This document shows, one piece after another, positions 17,538 through 24,908 of a stretch of DNA of 48,989 nt. The translations under genes and the position numbers were made by a program. The notes beneath the pieces are model-generated. The model had not been told where the DNA came from. It saw nothing but the letters and a program-made list of their open reading frames with translations, and made no database searches. The DNA is from Rhodanobacter denitrificans. Its GTDB lineage: Bacteria; Pseudomonadota; Gammaproteobacteria; Xanthomonadales; Rhodanobacteraceae. The number at the start of each line of letters is the position of its first letter. Positions within the stretch are counted from its first letter, which is position 1. The stretch spans positions 137,867 to 186,855 of the forward strand of contig JAFIHF010000013.1 of the NCBI GenBank assembly GCA_017848855.1, written 5' to 3'.

Positions 17538-18020
17538 ATGGCGCGCGTCTACCTCAGCCTGGGCTCGAACGTCGAGCCGCGGCGCTACCTCAACGCGGCG
17601 CTGGACGAGCTGCGCGCGCGCTTCGGCGCGATCGCGGTGTCGCCGGCCTACCGCAGCCGGTCGGTGGGTTTCGACGGCGCGGATTTCGTGAACCTCGCGG
17701 TGGGGCTGGATACGGAGCTCGAACCCGCGGCGCTGAACGACTGGCTGCACGCGCTGGAGGATCGCCACGGCCGCCGCCGCGACGTGCCGCGCTATTCCGA
17801 CCGCACGCTGGACGTGGACATCGTGCTGTACGGCGAGCGCGTGGTCGACGGCCCCGGCCACCTGCAGATCCCGCGCAAGGAGCTGAAGCACGCCTTCGTG
17901 CTGAAGCCGCTGGCCGACATCGCGCCGCAGGCGCGCCATCCGCTGGGCGGGCAGACGATGGCCGAATTGTGGGCGGCGTTTCCGCAGGAACGCGAGCCGC
18001 TGACGCCCGAGGCGCTATGA
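17538..18020 (+). CDS. folK: 6-hydroxymethyl-7,8-dihydropterin pyrophosphokinase
   Basis: A 160-residue HPPK that transfers pyrophosphate from ATP to the product of FolB, preparing it for dihydropteroate synthase. It shows YLSLGSN at the start, the HPPK signature region RYSDRTLDVDIVLYG with both metal-binding Asp residues, and the downstream IPRKELKHAFVLKPLADIAP block. It begins 2 bases after folB and belongs to the same operon. No folP is adjacent. Confidence 0.95.
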   Translation: MARVYLSLGSNVEPRRYLNAALDELRARFGAIAVSPAYRSRSVGFDGADFVNLAVGLDTELEPAALNDWLHALEDRHGRRRDVPRYSDRTLDVDIVLYGERVVDGPGHLQIPRKELKHAFVLKPLADIAPQARHPLGGQTMAELWAAFPQEREPLTPEAL

Positions 18021-18091
18021 CCTTCCCGCACTGGTCGCCGCGCCGCGCAGGATGCTAGAAAGACGCCAGCCATCACGATGGGGGAAACGAC

Positions 18092-18943
18092 ATGGCCGGC
18101 AAGTTTGCCCGCAGCTGGGCATTGATGAAGGCAAGCGCAGGCGTGCTGCGCGAGGACAGGAAGCTGCTGCTGTTCCCGCTGCTGTCGGGGCTGTGCAGCC
18201 TCGTGGTGGCGGCGAGCTTCCTGATCCCGGTGGCGCTGGCGATGATCGACCACCACGAGGCGGTGGGCGATTACCGCATGGCGCCGGCCTACTACGCGCT
18301 GATGTTCGTGTTCTACCTGGTGCAGTACTTCGTGATCGTGTTCTTCAACACCGCGCTGGTCGGGGTGGCGCTGGCGCGCCTGCGCGGCGAGCCGGCCGGG
18401 CTGGACGAGGGTTTCGCGCTGGCGCGTGCGCGGCTGGGCAGCATCTTCGGCTACGCGCTGATCGCCGCCACCGTGGGCCTGCTGCTGCGCGCGCTGCAGG
18501 AGCGGCTGGGCCTGATCGGGCGCTTCGTGGTGGGCCTGTTGGGCCTCGCATGGACGGTGGCCACCTTCCTGGTGGTGCCGGTGCTGGCCAGCGAGGACCT
18601 CGGCCCGGTCGATGCGGTGAAGCGCAGCGTGGAGCTGCTGAAGCAGACCTGGGGCGAGAACCTGATCGGCAACGCGGGCCTGGGCGTGGTGTTCGGCCTG
18701 ATCTCCCTGTTCGTGATGCTGCTGGCGGCGCTGCTGGTGGCCGGCGCGGCCGCCACGCAGTCGATCGCGGTGATCGTGCCGGCGATCGCGCTGGCGGTGG
18801 TGGCCTTCGTGCTGCTCGGCTTGGTGCAGTCCACGCTGCAGGGCATCTACGCCGCCGCGCTGTACCGCTACGCCGAGTCGGGCGAAGTGGGCAGCGGCTT
18901 CGACCAGGCGCTGCTGGAGTCGGCGTTCCGCACCAAGGATTGA
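18092..18943 (+). CDS. Multi-pass membrane protein, DUF6159-like
   Basis: A 283-residue integral membrane protein with about six hydrophobic segments: LLLFPLLSGLCSLVVAASFL near 25, a pair around 60-90, and further segments near 125-170 and 205-250. The GEPAGLDEGFALARARLGSIFGYAL and SEDLGPVDAVKRSVELLKQTWG blocks recall the DUF6159 family, related to stage II sporulation/glycerophosphodiester phosphodiesterase membrane domains. A strong GGGGGAA site precedes the ATG. No function is known. A bidirectional terminator separates it from pssA. Confidence 0.7.
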   Translation: MAGKFARSWALMKASAGVLREDRKLLLFPLLSGLCSLVVAASFLIPVALAMIDHHEAVGDYRMAPAYYALMFVFYLVQYFVIVFFNTALVGVALARLRGEPAGLDEGFALARARLGSIFGYALIAATVGLLLRALQERLGLIGRFVVGLLGLAWTVATFLVVPVLASEDLGPVDAVKRSVELLKQTWGENLIGNAGLGVVFGLISLFVMLLAALLVAGAAATQSIAVIVPAIALAVVAFVLLGLVQSTLQGIYAAALYRYAESGEVGSGFDQALLESAFRTKD

Positions 18944-18951
18944 TGGCTGCC

Positions 18952-18972
18952 GGGCCGGCTTGCTGCCGGCCC
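18952..18972. terminator. Bidirectional terminator between convergent genes
   Basis: GGGCCGGC-TTGCT-GCCGGCCC is a perfect 8-bp stem with a 5-base loop placed exactly between the stop of the membrane-protein gene (plus) and the stop of pssA (minus). Confidence 0.7.
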
Positions 18973-18973
18973 G

Positions 18974-20368
18974 TCACAGCAACCGGTTGACCAGGCGGTC
19001 CAGCCGCACCCGGCTCAGGCGGCGCAGCAGGCGCCGCACTTCCGGCGGGTAGTGCCGCGGGCTTTCCAGCGCGTGGTAGTCGGCGAGCCGTGTGGCGTGC
19101 CGGCGCAGCGCGCTCCATTCGGCCTCGTGCATCGCGTGCAAGCGGCGGCCGGGGTCGCGCAGCAGCAGGCCGTTCTCCAGGTCCAGCGCCCAGGCGCGCG
19201 GGTTGAGGTTGTGGCCGGTGAGCAGGGCCGCGTCGTCGTCCACCAGCAGGCCCTTCAGGTGGTAGCTGTTGTCACCGTCGCGCCACAGCCACAGGTTCAG
19301 CTGGCCGCTGGCGAGCTGGCGCGCATGCGCGCGGGCGAAGCGGCGCAGGTTGTTCTCGTAGAGGTAGGGCAGCAGGCCGATGGTGGTGAACGGCTGCTCC
19401 GGCGGGATGTAGAAATCGTTCGCGGTCTTGTCGCCCACCATGATGTCGATGCGGCAGCCGCGCCGCAGCGCGAGGCCGACCGCCGCGCGCACGGAGCGCG
19501 GCAGGTTGAAGTAGGGCGTGAGCAGCACCACGCGCTCGCGCGCTTGCTGCAGCAGCGCGAGCACGGTGTCGTTGAGTGCGTTGTCGTTGCGGCCCAGGCC
19601 CACCAGCGGCGTTACCGCCACCGCATCGGCCGGCGGCGTTTCGTGCGGCACGGCATAGGCGGCGAACTGCAGCGCCTGGCGCAGCTCGCGGATCGCCGGC
19701 AGCAGCGCGCGGGTGGCCGGCGCCTCGGGCGTGTCCAGCCGCGGCACGGCCGGGTTGTCGGCGAAGTGGCGCGCGACGAAATCCGCCAGCGCGTCGGCGA
19801 GGCCGCGGTGGCGCAGCAGGTGGTAGCGGTCCAGCCGGTAGCGGCCGTGCCGCGCGAGGTAGACGTCGTTGAGGCTGGCGCCGGTGTACAGCACGGCGTC
19901 GTCGATCACCCAGCCCTTGAGGTGCAGCACGCCCAGCAGTTCGCGCCCCTGCACCGGCACGCCGCGGATCTCCACGCCGTCGCCCAGCCGCCGCGCGTAT
20001 TCGCGGTACATGCCCGCGTTGCCTTCGCTGTGCGCCTGGCCGATCAGGCCGCGGCGGGCGCGGTGCCAGTCCACGTACACGGTGATCCGCAGCGCCGGCT
20101 GGCGCGCCTTCGCCGCGTACAGCGCATCGAGCACCTCGCGGCCGCCGTCGTCGTCCTGCAGGTACAGCGCCACGATCACGATGCGCCGCTCGGCCTGCGC
20201 GATCAGCTGCAGCAGGGTCTGGCGGAAGGCGGCCGGGTCCGGCAGGGCCGCGATCGCGTCGGCCGGCACGGCGAAGGCGGGCAGCCGCTGCGTGGCCGTG
20301 GCGTCGCCGCGGCGGTGCGGCAGCAGGCGGCGGGCGAGCCGGCCCGGGGCGTCGATCAAGCGGTTCAT
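18974..20368 (-). CDS. pssA: CDP-diacylglycerol-serine O-phosphatidyltransferase (PLD type)
   Basis: A 464-residue phosphatidylserine synthase of the phospholipase D superfamily, the first committed step to phosphatidylethanolamine. It resembles E. coli PssA throughout: RRIVIVALYLQDDDGG, TVYVDWHRARRG, HKD-like motif 1 HLKGWVIDD with YTGASLNDVYL, VTPLVGLG, VGDKTANDFYIP, HKD-like motif 2 HLKGLLVDDD with NLNPRAWALDLENG, and a basic C-terminus. I use the ATG with complement at 20366-20368; an upstream TTG would add six residues. It is transcribed in the same direction as the aae operon, but a 22-bp palindrome lies between them. Confidence 0.95.
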   Translation of the reverse strand: MNRLIDAPGRLARRLLPHRRGDATATQRLPAFAVPADAIAALPDPAAFRQTLLQLIAQAERRIVIVALYLQDDDGGREVLDALYAAKARQPALRITVYVDWHRARRGLIGQAHSEGNAGMYREYARRLGDGVEIRGVPVQGRELLGVLHLKGWVIDDAVLYTGASLNDVYLARHGRYRLDRYHLLRHRGLADALADFVARHFADNPAVPRLDTPEAPATRALLPAIRELRQALQFAAYAVPHETPPADAVAVTPLVGLGRNDNALNDTVLALLQQARERVVLLTPYFNLPRSVRAAVGLALRRGCRIDIMVGDKTANDFYIPPEQPFTTIGLLPYLYENNLRRFARAHARQLASGQLNLWLWRDGDNSYHLKGLLVDDDAALLTGHNLNPRAWALDLENGLLLRDPGRRLHAMHEAEWSALRRHATRLADYHALESPRHYPPEVRRLLRRLSRVRLDRLVNRLL

Positions 20369-20381
20369 GGCCGCAGATGAT

Positions 20382-20403
20382 GGCAAGCCGGCGCCGGCTT
20401 GCC
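20382..20403 (-). terminator. Perfect 22-bp palindrome between aaeA and pssA
   Basis: GGCAAGCCGGC followed directly by its complement GCCGGCTTGCC, with no spacer, lies 25 bases past the aaeA stop and 13 bases before the pssA start. It has no U-tract. It could end the efflux operon transcript or act as a protein site for pssA. Confidence 0.45.
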
Positions 20404-20428
20404 TACCCGCGCACCGCGGCCAGCCGCA

Positions 20429-21433
20429 TCAGCGCGTGTGCGGCTGCACCTCGATCGTGGCGGTCATGCCCGCGGCCAGCACCGTGCCCGCGGGCAGCGC
20501 GGCGGGATCGATCGCGATGCGCACCGGCACGCGCTGCGCCAGCCGCACCCAGTTGAAGGTGGGATTGACGTTGGCGAGCAGGTTGGCGCCGGTGGGGTTG
20601 TCGTGGTCGGTGATGCCGCGCGCGATGCCGGTGATGCGGCCCCGGAGGTGCGCGCCGCCGGCCATCAGGCGGACGTCGACCGGATCGCCCACGCGCAGCT
20701 GCGGCAGCTTGGTTTCCTCGAAGTAGCCGTAGATGTAGTAGCTGTGGCTGTCGACCAAGGCCATGCGCGCGGCGCCGGCGGCGGCGTAGTCGCCCACGCG
20801 TACGTCGAGGTTGGTGACGTAGCCGTCCGCGGGCGCGCGCACTTCGGTGCGCTGCAGGTTGAGCCGGGCCAGCTCCACCGCCACCTGCGCCTGCTGCACC
20901 GCCGCCAGCGCCTGCTGCGCGGCGGCGCTGGCCTGCTGGTGCGAGGCCTGCGCCCGCTGCAGGCCGGCGCGCGCGTTGTTCGCGGCGGCCACCGCGTTCT
21001 GCCGGGCCTCGGCGGAGATCACGCTCTGCTCGGGCATCCTGAGCCGCCGTTGCGCCTGCGCCTCGTACATCTCGTACTCGGTCCGGCTGCCGGCGATCGC
21101 GGCGCTGGCAGCCGCGGCGCCGGCGCCGGCCGCGCGCGCGCTGGCCGTGGCCGCGGCGAGGTTCGCCTCGGCCTGCTGCAGGGCGAGCACGTAGCGGTCG
21201 CGGTCGATCGTCATCAGCACATCGCCCTTGCGCACGAACTGGTTGTCGTGCACCGGCACGGTGGCGACCAGGCCGGCCACGTCCGGCGCGATCTGCACCA
21301 CGTCGGCGCGCACGCGGCCGTCGCGGGTCCACGGCGCATACAGGTAGTGCTTCCACAGCGCGTGGCCGAGCACGGCGGCGACGAGCACCACCGCGGCGGT
21401 GGACAGGAAGCGCAACAGCGAGGACTTGTTCAT
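20429..21433 (-). CDS. Membrane fusion subunit of an aromatic-acid efflux pump, AaeA-like
   Basis: A 334-residue HlyD/EmrA-family periplasmic adaptor. One N-terminal membrane helix (LLRFLSTAAVVLVAAVLG, about 5-22) is followed by the AaeA-typical YAPWTRDGRVRADVV, a lipoyl half-motif, a long Ala/Gln-rich coiled-coil hairpin (about 85-185), the second lipoyl half (LQRTEVRAPADGYVTNLDVRVGD) and a beta-barrel domain. The start is the ATG with complement at 21431-21433; codons further upstream overlap the preceding gene. It is the last gene of marR-aaeB-aaeX-aaeA. The pump partner is the FUSC protein two genes upstream. E. coli AaeAB exports p-hydroxybenzoate; the substrate here is inferred. Confidence 0.88.
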   Translation of the reverse strand: MNKSSLLRFLSTAAVVLVAAVLGHALWKHYLYAPWTRDGRVRADVVQIAPDVAGLVATVPVHDNQFVRKGDVLMTIDRDRYVLALQQAEANLAAATASARAAGAGAAAASAAIAGSRTEYEMYEAQAQRRLRMPEQSVISAEARQNAVAAANNARAGLQRAQASHQQASAAAQQALAAVQQAQVAVELARLNLQRTEVRAPADGYVTNLDVRVGDYAAAGAARMALVDSHSYYIYGYFEETKLPQLRVGDPVDVRLMAGGAHLRGRITGIARGITDHDNPTGANLLANVNPTFNWVRLAQRVPVRIAIDPAALPAGTVLAAGMTATIEVQPHTR

Positions 21434-21441
21434 GGCGATAT

Positions 21442-21642
21442 TTAGTTGAGCAACAGCAGGCCGGCGAGGCCGAACAGGCAGGCGAACAGGGCGAGGCGGA
21501 ACAGCGGCGGGTGCCACACGTAGCGGTACAGGCCGTAGCGGCCGATCAGCACGTCCACCAGCGCCATCAGCAGCAGGCAGCCGAGGAAGATCGGCAGCAG
21601 GCCGGGCACCAGCACGCCCTGGATGGCGATTTCATGCGGCAT
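21442..21642 (-). CDS. Small DUF1656 membrane protein, AaeX-like
   Basis: A 66-residue protein with two membrane helices (GLLPIFLGCLLLMALVDVLI and LFRLALFACLFGLAGLLLL) and the YGLYRYVWHPPLFRLALF linker typical of DUF1656/AaeX. These proteins are always found between the FUSC and HlyD genes of such pumps; the role is unknown. Its first codons overlap the last 11 bases of the FUSC gene, and aaeA starts 8 bases after its stop, so the operon is tightly coupled. Confidence 0.9.
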   Translation of the reverse strand: MPHEIAIQGVLVPGLLPIFLGCLLLMALVDVLIGRYGLYRYVWHPPLFRLALFACLFGLAGLLLLN

Positions 21643-23737
21643 GGGCGGGCTCCCCGGCGGGCATCCAGCTGGCCAGCGGCGATTCGTCGTCGCGCAGCGC
21701 GCCCAGCAACTGGTACAGACGCGGGCGCAGCGCGGGCGCAGCGGCGCAGACGCCGATCGCTTCGCGCACGGCGTCCTCGGCCTGCTGCCGGCGCACCGCG
21801 TCGGGGCCGCGGTACAGCTGCGCCACCGCCTGCACCGCGCGCTCCACCGCCTCGCGCACTTCGGGCGGCGCCGCGCTGGCGCGCAGCTGCTGACGCAGCT
21901 CGATCAGCGCGCGCCCGCTCTCGTGCACCGCCAGCGCCCAGGCCAGCAGTTCGCGCGACTCGCGGCTGTCCGGGCGGGTGTGCACGATCGCCTGGTGGAA
22001 CAGGTCGCGGCTCTCGCTTTCGAAGCGCCACGACAGGCCGTCCAGCGGCGCGCAGGCGGCCTCGACCACCTGCTCGCGCAGGCGGCGGAACTGGCGCCGA
22101 CGCTGCCAGCCGCTGCCGGTGACGCGCGGCACGAACACGAAGGCCACCGCCGCCAGCGCCACGCCGGCCACTTGCGCGATCGCGTCGTTGAACGCATGCG
22201 TGGGGTCGTACACCATCGGGTTCTTCAGCGCGAGGATGTAGACGATGCCGAGCGCGTAGCCGCCGCCGATGCCGGCGTGGCGGGCGTGGGCGGCCAGCCA
22301 CGGCCCGATCAGCAGCAGCGGCAGGGTCGCCGCGACCAGCATCGCGAAGCCGTCGCTGCCGGGCAGCAGCACGAAGGCGGCGAACAGGCCGGCGAGCATG
22401 CCGGCGGCGTAGCCGCCCAGCATGGTGAAGGCGGAGGCCAGCGGGTTCGCGGTCGCCGCGAACAGGCCGCTGAAGATGGTGGCCAGCAGCATCGCGCTGG
22501 CGCCGTAGGTCCAGCCGCTGGCGATCCAGAACACGCTCAGCGTGCTCATGGTGAGGAAGCTGCGCAGCACCGCCACCAGCGCGCCGGTGGCGTCGTTGCC
22601 GCGGCGGAAGTGCACGCGCTCCACGCCGCCGCGCTGCACGCGCCCGCGCAGCGCCAGCTCCACCTCCACATAGCCGCACAGCTCGTCGAGGAAGCGCTTC
22701 AGCACGGTGGCGCCGGTGTCGAACGCCAGCTGCGCGCGCCCCGGCGCCAGATCCGTGCGCAGCTTCGCCTGCAGCGCCGGCAGCTGCTGCGCGCACGCGC
22801 GCAGGCGCGGCGCCAGCACCGCCGGATCGTGCAGGTCCGCGGGCGACGTGGTCAGCGCCGCGCCGATCGGGCGGTACAGCGCGATCAGCGCGGCCACCTC
22901 CGCATCGCGGCGCTCGCGCTGCAGCCGGTTGATCAGGTGGTGCAGCGACTGGAAGCTGGTCGCCGCCGCCATGTTGTGCTGGTTGAGCAGGCGCATGCGG
23001 GTGCTGCGCGCGCGGATTTCCGGATCTTCGAAGATCACCGAGGCGCGCTGGTCCTCCAGCTGCACCGCGGCGCGCACGAAGCGCAGGTGCGCCTGCTCCA
23101 TCGCCGCGCGCGGGATGCTGCCGCCGGTGGAGCCGCGCACGAAGTCGATGAAATGCGCGAAGTGCTCGCGCGCGCCCTGCCGCAGCACCAGCCGCAGGCG
23201 CTCGGGAAACACCAGGTCGCTGACCGTGCCGGCCACCAGCAGGCCCAGCATCACCTCGCTCACGCGCATCAGCGCGGAGTCGAACACGCCGAGCGGGTTG
23301 CCGATCGCCGGCAGCGCCACGATCGCCGCGGTGTAGCCGGCGAGCACGAAGCCGTAGGCCTGGAAGTTGCGGTACAGCGTGGCGCCGCCCGCGCACAGGC
23401 CCACCCACAGCGACATGCACAGCAGGAACAGCACGCGCTGCTGCGGGAACGCGCACAGCAGCGCCAGCCCGAACGCGCTGCCGCACAGCGTGCCGATCGC
23501 GCGGTAGAAACTCTTGGCGCGCACCATGCCGCTGTGCGGGTGCATCACGATGCCCACCGTGATCATCGCGGTGGCCGGCTGCTCCAGCCGCAGCCACATC
23601 GCCAGCCATGCGGCGAGGTACAGCGCCAGCACGGTCTTGAACACGAACAGCCAGGCGCGGCCTTCGCCGGCGAACGCCTCCGCCAGCAGCGGCCAGCGGC
23701 GCGCCGCCGGCCCCGTCTTCGTCGCCGCCGACGCCAT
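21632..23737 (-). CDS. FUSC-family inner-membrane efflux protein, AaeB-like
   Basis: A 701-residue FUSC/aromatic acid exporter family protein. It has two membrane domains: helices from WLFVFKTVLALYLAAWLAMWL (about 29) to about 175, and a second block from about 375 to 520. Each is followed by a cytoplasmic region rich in Arg, Gln and Ala. AMITVGIVMHPHSGMVRAKSFYRAIGT is a typical family sequence. It begins one base after the marR stop and overlaps aaeX at its end. With AaeA it would form an exporter of aromatic carboxylates or similar weak acids. Confidence 0.9.
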   Translation of the reverse strand: MASAATKTGPAARRWPLLAEAFAGEGRAWLFVFKTVLALYLAAWLAMWLRLEQPATAMITVGIVMHPHSGMVRAKSFYRAIGTLCGSAFGLALLCAFPQQRVLFLLCMSLWVGLCAGGATLYRNFQAYGFVLAGYTAAIVALPAIGNPLGVFDSALMRVSEVMLGLLVAGTVSDLVFPERLRLVLRQGAREHFAHFIDFVRGSTGGSIPRAAMEQAHLRFVRAAVQLEDQRASVIFEDPEIRARSTRMRLLNQHNMAAATSFQSLHHLINRLQRERRDAEVAALIALYRPIGAALTTSPADLHDPAVLAPRLRACAQQLPALQAKLRTDLAPGRAQLAFDTGATVLKRFLDELCGYVEVELALRGRVQRGGVERVHFRRGNDATGALVAVLRSFLTMSTLSVFWIASGWTYGASAMLLATIFSGLFAATANPLASAFTMLGGYAAGMLAGLFAAFVLLPGSDGFAMLVAATLPLLLIGPWLAAHARHAGIGGGYALGIVYILALKNPMVYDPTHAFNDAIAQVAGVALAAVAFVFVPRVTGSGWQRRRQFRRLREQVVEAACAPLDGLSWRFESESRDLFHQAIVHTRPDSRESRELLAWALAVHESGRALIELRQQLRASAAPPEVREAVERAVQAVAQLYRGPDAVRRQQAEDAVREAIGVCAAAPALRPRLYQLLGALRDDESPLASWMPAGEPAHAA

Positions 23738-23738
23738 G

Positions 23739-24233
23739 TCAGCCCCGTTCCAGCTGGTCCAGGAATTTCTTGAGCAGGCGCTCCAGCTGCGCCGCCTCGG
23801 CCGGTTTCAGGCCGGCGGCCTGGCGCTCCAGCAGCCCGCAGACCGCGGGCATGAAGTCGTCGATCAGCGCCAGCCCGGCCTTGCTCAGGGCCAGGCTGAC
23901 CTTGCGCCGGTCTTCGTCGCTGGCGGTGCGCTCGACCAGCCCCTTCTCACACAGGCTGTCCGCAAGCCGCGTGATGTTGGCCGACTTCTCGCCCGCCGCC
24001 TCGGCCAGCTGCGTGGGATTGAGCGCGTAGCCCTCGGTGCCGTACAGCATCATCAGGATGTTGTACTCCGGGTGGCTGATGCCCCACGGCTTCAGCAGCG
24101 CGTTGGCGTCGTCGTGCACGCGCTTGTAGAGGTGCTTGATCAGGCGCACCAGCACCGCCGGCTCGCGCGGGAACGCGGGCTGGCGCCGGCAGGTGACGGC
24201 GAGGCGCTGTTCGGTGGGGGTGAAGCTGCTCAT
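23739..24233 (-). CDS. MarR-family transcriptional regulator of the efflux operon
   Basis: A 164-residue MarR-family winged-helix repressor. It shows ISHPEYNILMMLYG, the recognition helix region NPTQLAEAAGEKSANITRLADSLCEKGLV, and the wing ERTASDEDRRKVSLALSKAG. It is the first gene of the efflux operon, one base before aaeB, so it very likely represses its own operon and releases DNA on binding an aromatic or phenolic acid. An inverted repeat TATTTCA-CAAA-TGAAATA lies 29-47 bases upstream of the ATG. The N-terminal ~20 residues are polar and poorly conserved. Confidence 0.92.
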   Translation of the reverse strand: MSSFTPTEQRLAVTCRRQPAFPREPAVLVRLIKHLYKRVHDDANALLKPWGISHPEYNILMMLYGTEGYALNPTQLAEAAGEKSANITRLADSLCEKGLVERTASDEDRRKVSLALSKAGLALIDDFMPAVCGLLERQAAGLKPAEAAQLERLLKKFLDQLERG

Positions 24234-24262
24234 GGCCGAGGCGGGTTTAATGTCTGCGTTTG

Positions 24263-24280
24263 TATTTCACAAATGAAATA
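24263..24280 (-). promoter_or_regulatory. Inverted-repeat operator upstream of the marR-aae operon
   Basis: TATTTCA-CAAA-TGAAATA is a perfect 7-4-7 inverted repeat in an AT-rich stretch unlike the surrounding DNA. An overlapping pair TTTGT-ATTTC-ACAAA (24259-24273) is also present. Size and placement fit an autoregulated MarR-family site over the promoter. Confidence 0.65.
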
Positions 24281-24354
24281 TATGGATGTGAATCTTATGC
24301 CTCGTCCCGGCAATCCGCAAGCGCCCACGCAAACCGGCATCGGCGCAAACGAAC

Positions 24355-24375
24355 AGGGCGCCCACCGGGCGCCCT
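24355..24375 (-). terminator. Terminator after the lipoprotein gene
   Basis: AGGGCGCCC-ACC-GGGCGCCCT is a perfect 9-bp stem 34 bases past the lipoprotein stop. On the minus strand it is followed by GTTCGTTTG, a weak U-rich tail. Confidence 0.6.
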
Positions 24376-24408
24376 GCGCTTGCTGCGACAGCGGGGCTGG
24401 GCGGAAGC

Positions 24409-24813
24409 TCAGCCGCCCTTGATCGGGAAGGTCTGGGTGGCGCCGCTGGCGGGCGCCGACTTCGCCGGCTGGTTCGGCGCGGCGGGCGTGACCAGGTGCG
24501 AGCCGCACTGGTAGGCGCCCCAAGGCTGCGCGCCGTCCTTCGGCTCGGCCAGCGGCTTGATGGTGTCGGCGTGCATGGTGGCGGCCTCGTTGCGCGCCAT
24601 CACCTGCAGTTCGTCGCGCACCTTGATGTCGTTGCGGTCGATCGGGCCCACGTGGTCCATCACCGAGACGGTGATCTTGCCCAGGTCCTTGCATTGCGAG
24701 ACGTCGCCGCTCCACGCCGTGCGCACGTTCTGCGAGGCCGGGGTGGGGTTGATGCCCCAGGTGCAGGCGCCCAGCAGCAGGGTGGGAACGAGCAGCAGCA
24801 CGGTCTTGCGCAT
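24409..24813 (-). CDS. Outer-membrane lipoprotein, DUF4156-like
   Basis: A 134-residue predicted lipoprotein with a clear signal peptide and lipobox (LLLGAC, Cys17). The mature part has VSQCKDLGKITVSVMDHVG and a following DELQVMARNEAATMHADTI, the pattern of DUF4156 proteins in which a Cys-x-x-LG strand is followed by an Asn/Ala-rich helix; a second Cys follows (GAYQCGSH). GGAG lies 8 bases before the ATG. It lies downstream of the M16 protease gene on the same strand but beyond a strong terminator, so it probably has its own promoter. Function unknown. Confidence 0.78.
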   Translation of the reverse strand: MRKTVLLLVPTLLLGACTWGINPTPASQNVRTAWSGDVSQCKDLGKITVSVMDHVGPIDRNDIKVRDELQVMARNEAATMHADTIKPLAEPKDGAQPWGAYQCGSHLVTPAAPNQPAKSAPASGATQTFPIKGG

Positions 24814-24829
24814 GGACGACTCCGATGTC

Positions 24830-24866
24830 GGAATGAAGAAAGGCCGGACGGCGAACCGTCCGGCCT
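24830..24866 (-). terminator. Intrinsic terminator after the M16 protease gene
   Basis: AGGCCGGACGG-CGAA-CCGTCCGGCCT (24841-24866) is a perfect 11-bp stem with a stable tetraloop, 42 bases past the stop. On the minus strand it runs into TTTCTTCATTCC. Confidence 0.85.
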
Positions 24867-24908
24867 CCATGCTAGCGCGCAGGACGCGGCCGCGTCCTGT
24901 ACGGCAAC

